In this document: positions 40,649 through 42,742 of the stretch, in pieces
Layout: the number at the start of each line of letters is the position of its first letter
How positions within the stretch are numbered: the first letter of the stretch is position 1
Origin: UBA4923 sp964486135
GTDB taxonomy: Bacteria; Bacillota; Clostridia; Saccharofermentanales; DTU023
NCBI GenBank assembly: GCA_964486135.1
Contig: CAZAKT010000014.1
Span: 1 to 42,742 of the forward strand
Length of the DNA: 42,742 nt
Direction of reading: 5' to 3'
Position numbers and translations under genes: made by a program
The notes under the pieces: model-generated
Told to the model about the DNA's origin: nothing
What the model saw: only the letters and a program-made list of their open reading frames with translations
Database searches by the model: none

Positions 40649-40711
40649 TCCTTTTAAAACAGATACAATCGCACGATAAGCCAGGGCTGGGTGCAAATTG
40701 TCGCCAGGTGA

Positions 40712-40791
40712 CAGGCAGCAAACTTATTAAGTTTTCGACAGCTGAATTGAATCCGTTACCAGGCACCGAAAGTTGTTAAGTTATCCTCGAC
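40712..40791. repeat. Two imperfect direct repeats before the ATPase gene end
   Basis: CAGGCAGCAAACTTATTAAG (from 40712) and CAGGCACCGAAAGTTGTTAAG (from 40760), each followed by TT and a TCGAC. A third partial copy, CAGGCACCAAAA, occurs at 42105 on the other side of the ATPase gene. Role unknown. Confidence 0.45.
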
Positions 40792-40801
40792 TCGGCTTGA
40801 C

Positions 40802-42037
40802 TCAGGTCAGTTCTTTGCCGAGCAGAAAATCGACCAGATTAACCTGTTGGATACCTTGTTCCGACCAGTCCAGCTGATCCAGCGTCAGCACGTATTTAGG
40901 ATAGTTGTCTTTGACGTCATTTAAACTGCGATACTCGCGAGCTCGAGTATTCTCATTTTCCAGGGAAGAAGCAACCTGAATATAGACCAAGCCTTGGCCT
41001 TTTCTGGCAATAAAATCGATCTCATTTTCTCCAGCATAGCCTGTAAACATTTTGTATCCCCGACGCTTCAATTCCAAAAACACTGTGTTTTCAAGCAAAC
41101 TACCGGTATTTCTTGACAAGGGAGACACAAGGGTGTTTCGAAGACCGCTGTCCACCACATAGTAGCAGCGTTTGGTCGAAAAGAGTTTCTTACCTCTAGT
41201 GTCATAAGCGTCAACAGGAAATAAAACATAGGCGTCAACCAGCGCATTGATATAGTCAACAATGGTTTCATGGCTGATTTTTCCGCCTGCTGATTTGATG
41301 CTATTCACGATATTCTTTATTGCGAAAGGCTTTCCAACTGTCTCGAATATAAAACCAATAATGCGATGCAGCGCTTGTACATCTTTTACCTGATGGCGGG
41401 TGATGATGTCCCTGACAATGATACTGTCATAAAGACTGCCCAAGTAATCCCTCTTCAACTCCACGGTGTCAGCGAGAACCGTAGCAGGAAAAGAGCCGTA
41501 TTCCAAATAATTCTGCAGTTCTTCTTCCGCATGTCTGCGTTCGATTTCGGATGGGCATAATTTGTTGAACTCGAGATATTCCACAAATGACAGTGGCGTC
41601 ATATCAATTCTGACATAGCGACCCGAGAGCAAGGTCGCAAGGTCGGAGCTTAAGAGATAAGCATTAGATCCTGTCAGCACGACATCGACATTGTCACTTG
41701 CGTGCAGGCCATTAATGACTTCTTCCCATCCGTCAATATTCTGCAGCTCGTCAAAGAGAAAATAGTATTTTTTCGTCCGATTCAAGCTTCCAAGTTTCGT
41801 ATTTATATGGTCAAGGAGGGAGCCTTTGTCGCGGATACTAATATTCTCAAGCAATTCCGTATTCAGATAAAGAAGATCTGCTCCAGGTTCATTTTCAAGT
41901 AAATAGGAATGATACATTTTTAGTAAGGACGATTTGCCACATCGTCTGACACCGGTTATTACTTTGATAAAACCATTGTCCTTATAGTCGATAAGCTTAT
42001 TCAGATACATTCCACGAATAATCATTGTTATATCCAT
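40802..42037 (-). CDS. AAA ATPase with DUF4143 domain
   Basis: 411 residues. N-terminal AAA_14-type ATPase: Walker A GVRRCGKS (29-36), Walker B YFLFDELQN (92-100) and the sensor LTGSNAYLLS. C-terminal DUF4143 domain (about 195-345) ending in a nuclease-like ENEIDFIARKG strand. The family is widespread in anaerobes, often in many copies, with no established role. Base composition by eye is more AT-rich than the neighbours, suggesting later acquisition. The start at 42035-42037 is close to its ribosome site; ATG 42023-42025 (MIIRGMYLNKLI) is a good alternative. Transcribed alone. Confidence 0.9.
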   Translation of the reverse strand: MDITMIIRGMYLNKLIDYKDNGFIKVITGVRRCGKSSLLKMYHSYLLENEPGADLLYLNTELLENISIRDKGSLLDHINTKLGSLNRTKKYYFLFDELQNIDGWEEVINGLHASDNVDVVLTGSNAYLLSSDLATLLSGRYVRIDMTPLSFVEYLEFNKLCPSEIERRHAEEELQNYLEYGSFPATVLADTVELKRDYLGSLYDSIIVRDIITRHQVKDVQALHRIIGFIFETVGKPFAIKNIVNSIKSAGGKISHETIVDYINALVDAYVLFPVDAYDTRGKKLFSTKRCYYVVDSGLRNTLVSPLSRNTGSLLENTVFLELKRRGYKMFTGYAGENEIDFIARKGQGLVYIQVASSLENENTRAREYRSLNDVKDNYPKYVLTLDQLDWSEQGIQQVNLVDFLLGKELT

Positions 42038-42040
42038 CTT

Positions 42041-42095
42041 TCAGTTACTGACTGAATTATATCACAATACATCGCAACTTTCAGTATGTAACTGA
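42041..42095. promoter_or_regulatory. Promoter and flanking inverted repeat of the ATPase gene
   Basis: On the minus strand an extended -10 TGATATAAT (TATAAT at 42056-42061) lies 20 bases before the gene. TCAGTTAC (42041-42048) and GTAACTGA (42088-42095) form an 8-base inverted repeat bracketing it; possibly an operator pair. Confidence 0.45.
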
Positions 42096-42129
42096 TTCGG
42101 ATGTCAGGCACCAAAACTACACTTGTCAG

Positions 42130-42555
42130 CTAGGAAAGGGTGATATTCAGCCTGTTCCAACTGTTGATGTTGTTGACGACGAAGACCAGGTCAACGATTT
42201 CTTTATCTGAAAAGAGCGCTCTCATCCTTTTAAAATGCTCATCGGATACAGGATGGGTCGAAATTTGGGTCAAGGCTTCCGCAAATTCCAGGCCTGCTCT
42301 TTCCCTGTCTGAGTAGATCTTTGAATCCCTCCAGGCATTGAGGAGGTAGATCCTCTCCTCACTTTCACCCAGTCCCCTTGCATCTTTGGTGTGCATATTA
42401 AGGCAGAAGGCGCAGCCGTTGATCTGGGAAACCCTGATTTTGATGAGCTCCAAAAGCTTGGGATCAAGGGGGCTGTCTTTCATGGATTCTTCACTTTTTA
42501 ATAAGGCCTCAAAGGCGGCCGGAGCCATTTTTTTATAACTGATTCTTCGATTCAT
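42130..42555 (-). CDS. AhpD-like carboxymuconolactone decarboxylase family protein
   Basis: 141 residues from ATG 42553-42555 (MNRRISYKK), with GGAGGG just upstream; longer starts add residues not seen in relatives. The AhpD-type redox motif is present: INGCAFCLNMH (Cys48, Cys51, His55), followed by a helical bundle. This family reduces peroxide-related partners or acts as a peroxidase; the CxxC form, unlike true carboxymuconolactone decarboxylases, points to redox work. The C-terminus has VVNNINSWNRLNI, usual for the subgroup. Lies between the ATPase and the tRNA-Cys terminator, alone on the minus strand. Confidence 0.9.
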   Translation of the reverse strand: MNRRISYKKMAPAAFEALLKSEESMKDSPLDPKLLELIKIRVSQINGCAFCLNMHTKDARGLGESEERIYLLNAWRDSKIYSDRERAGLEFAEALTQISTHPVSDEHFKRMRALFSDKEIVDLVFVVNNINSWNRLNITLS

Positions 42556-42650
42556 AGGGCCCTCCATGGATATTCGATAGATTATTTCCGGTTCAAGCCT
42601 CATCCATATTGAACATGAAAACACGATGGCCTGCAGGCACTGGAGTTACT

Positions 42651-42684
42651 AAAGAAAAAGATCCGCCCCGGCCGGGACGGATCC
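42651..42684 (-). terminator. Intrinsic terminator after tRNA-Cys
   Basis: Minus strand: GATCCGTCCCGG and CCGGGGCGGATC (one mismatch) form a long stem followed by TTTTTCTTT, 7 bases after the tRNA 3' end. Confidence 0.88.
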
Positions 42685-42690
42685 TAACTT

Positions 42691-42742
42691 TGGAGGCACC
42701 ATCCGGATTTGAACCGGAGAATAGAGGTTTTGCAGACCTCTG
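42691..42742 (-). tRNA. tRNA-Cys (GCA), partial, 3' part
   Basis: Minus strand. The anticodon arm AGAGGT-CTGCAAA-ACCTCT gives anticodon GCA; the T arm is CCGGTTCAAATCCGG. The acceptor strand TGGTGCC is followed by U73 (the cysteine identity base) and an encoded CCA at 42691-42693. The 5' part lies beyond the window. Confidence 0.95.

Noticed and set aside
42560..42742. Integration site at tRNA-Cys
   Set aside because: No integrase gene and no repeated tRNA 3' end are seen in the window.

Overview
The window is a dense bacterial chromosome segment of moderately high G+C. It most likely comes from an uncultivated member of the Bacillota (Clostridia-like). The signs are: strong GGAGG-type ribosome binding sites; lipoproteins and membrane proteins with no outer-membrane genes; two BlaI/BlaR1 (M56 peptidase) pairs; a single-gene RND pump of the Gram-positive type with a long coiled-coil insert; PadR plus HAAS/DUF1700; DUF1576 and DUF2804 proteins; a group I ATP-type PfkA; and an M-box (Mg2+) riboswitch in front of mgtE. 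I see no phage, insertion sequence, CRISPR array or rRNA. The taxonomic call is inference from gene content.

Layout. 1-344: 3' end of an isocitrate/isopropylmalate-type dehydrogenase. 350-3170: a lipoprotein divergent from a two-gene ABC-2 exporter. 3259-5784: first blaI-blaR1 operon, with its promoter/operator at 5814-5854. 5920-8685: zinc-ribbon protein and a lipoprotein with three tandem repeats, convergent. 8738-10105: DUF1576 membrane protein. 10239-12001: PadR, HAAS/DUF1700 membrane protein and a polytopic membrane protein. 12007-14892: M16C (PreP-like) zinc protease. 15103-19665: extended -10 promoter, perfect TetR-type palindrome, RND pump and tetR. 19709-21321: pfkA behind a lipoprotein that is a paralogue of the one at 350. 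21440-24795: macro-domain protein, VWA protein, GNAT-HEAT fusion and YbaK-like deacylase, all on the plus strand. 24836-30192 (minus): tight five-gene operon of split transketolase, SCP2-like protein, zinc alcohol dehydrogenase and class-3 aldehyde dehydrogenase. 30404-32015 (minus): mgtE with promoter, M-box and intrinsic terminator. 32193-33961 (minus): DUF2804 protein and a lipoprotein with a textbook terminator. 34107-36156: two overlapping helical genes of unknown function. 36217-37227: YbjQ-family protein and a cold-shock protein with its terminator. 37433-40648: second blaI-blaR1 operon with a matching operator. 40802-42061: AAA/DUF4143 ATPase, apparently more AT-rich, bracketed by short repeats. 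42130-42742: AhpD-like protein, terminator and tRNA-Cys cut by the window end.

How the genes work together. The clearest regulatory circuits are the two BlaI/BlaR1 pairs, whose promoters both carry TTGACA-N17-TARACT with the same half-sites in the spacer and -10. This suggests one regulon or cross-talk between two sensors whose outer domains are not penicillin-binding-like. The RND pump, TetR and palindrome form a self-contained autoregulated efflux locus. The M-box would shut off mgtE when Mg2+ is high. The transketolase/SCP2/ADH/ALDH operon looks like a catabolic or lipid-related pathway that I cannot match to a described one. Many start codons were moved downstream from the longest possible frame because a ribosome binding site or lipoprotein signal peptide fits better; this is stated where done.
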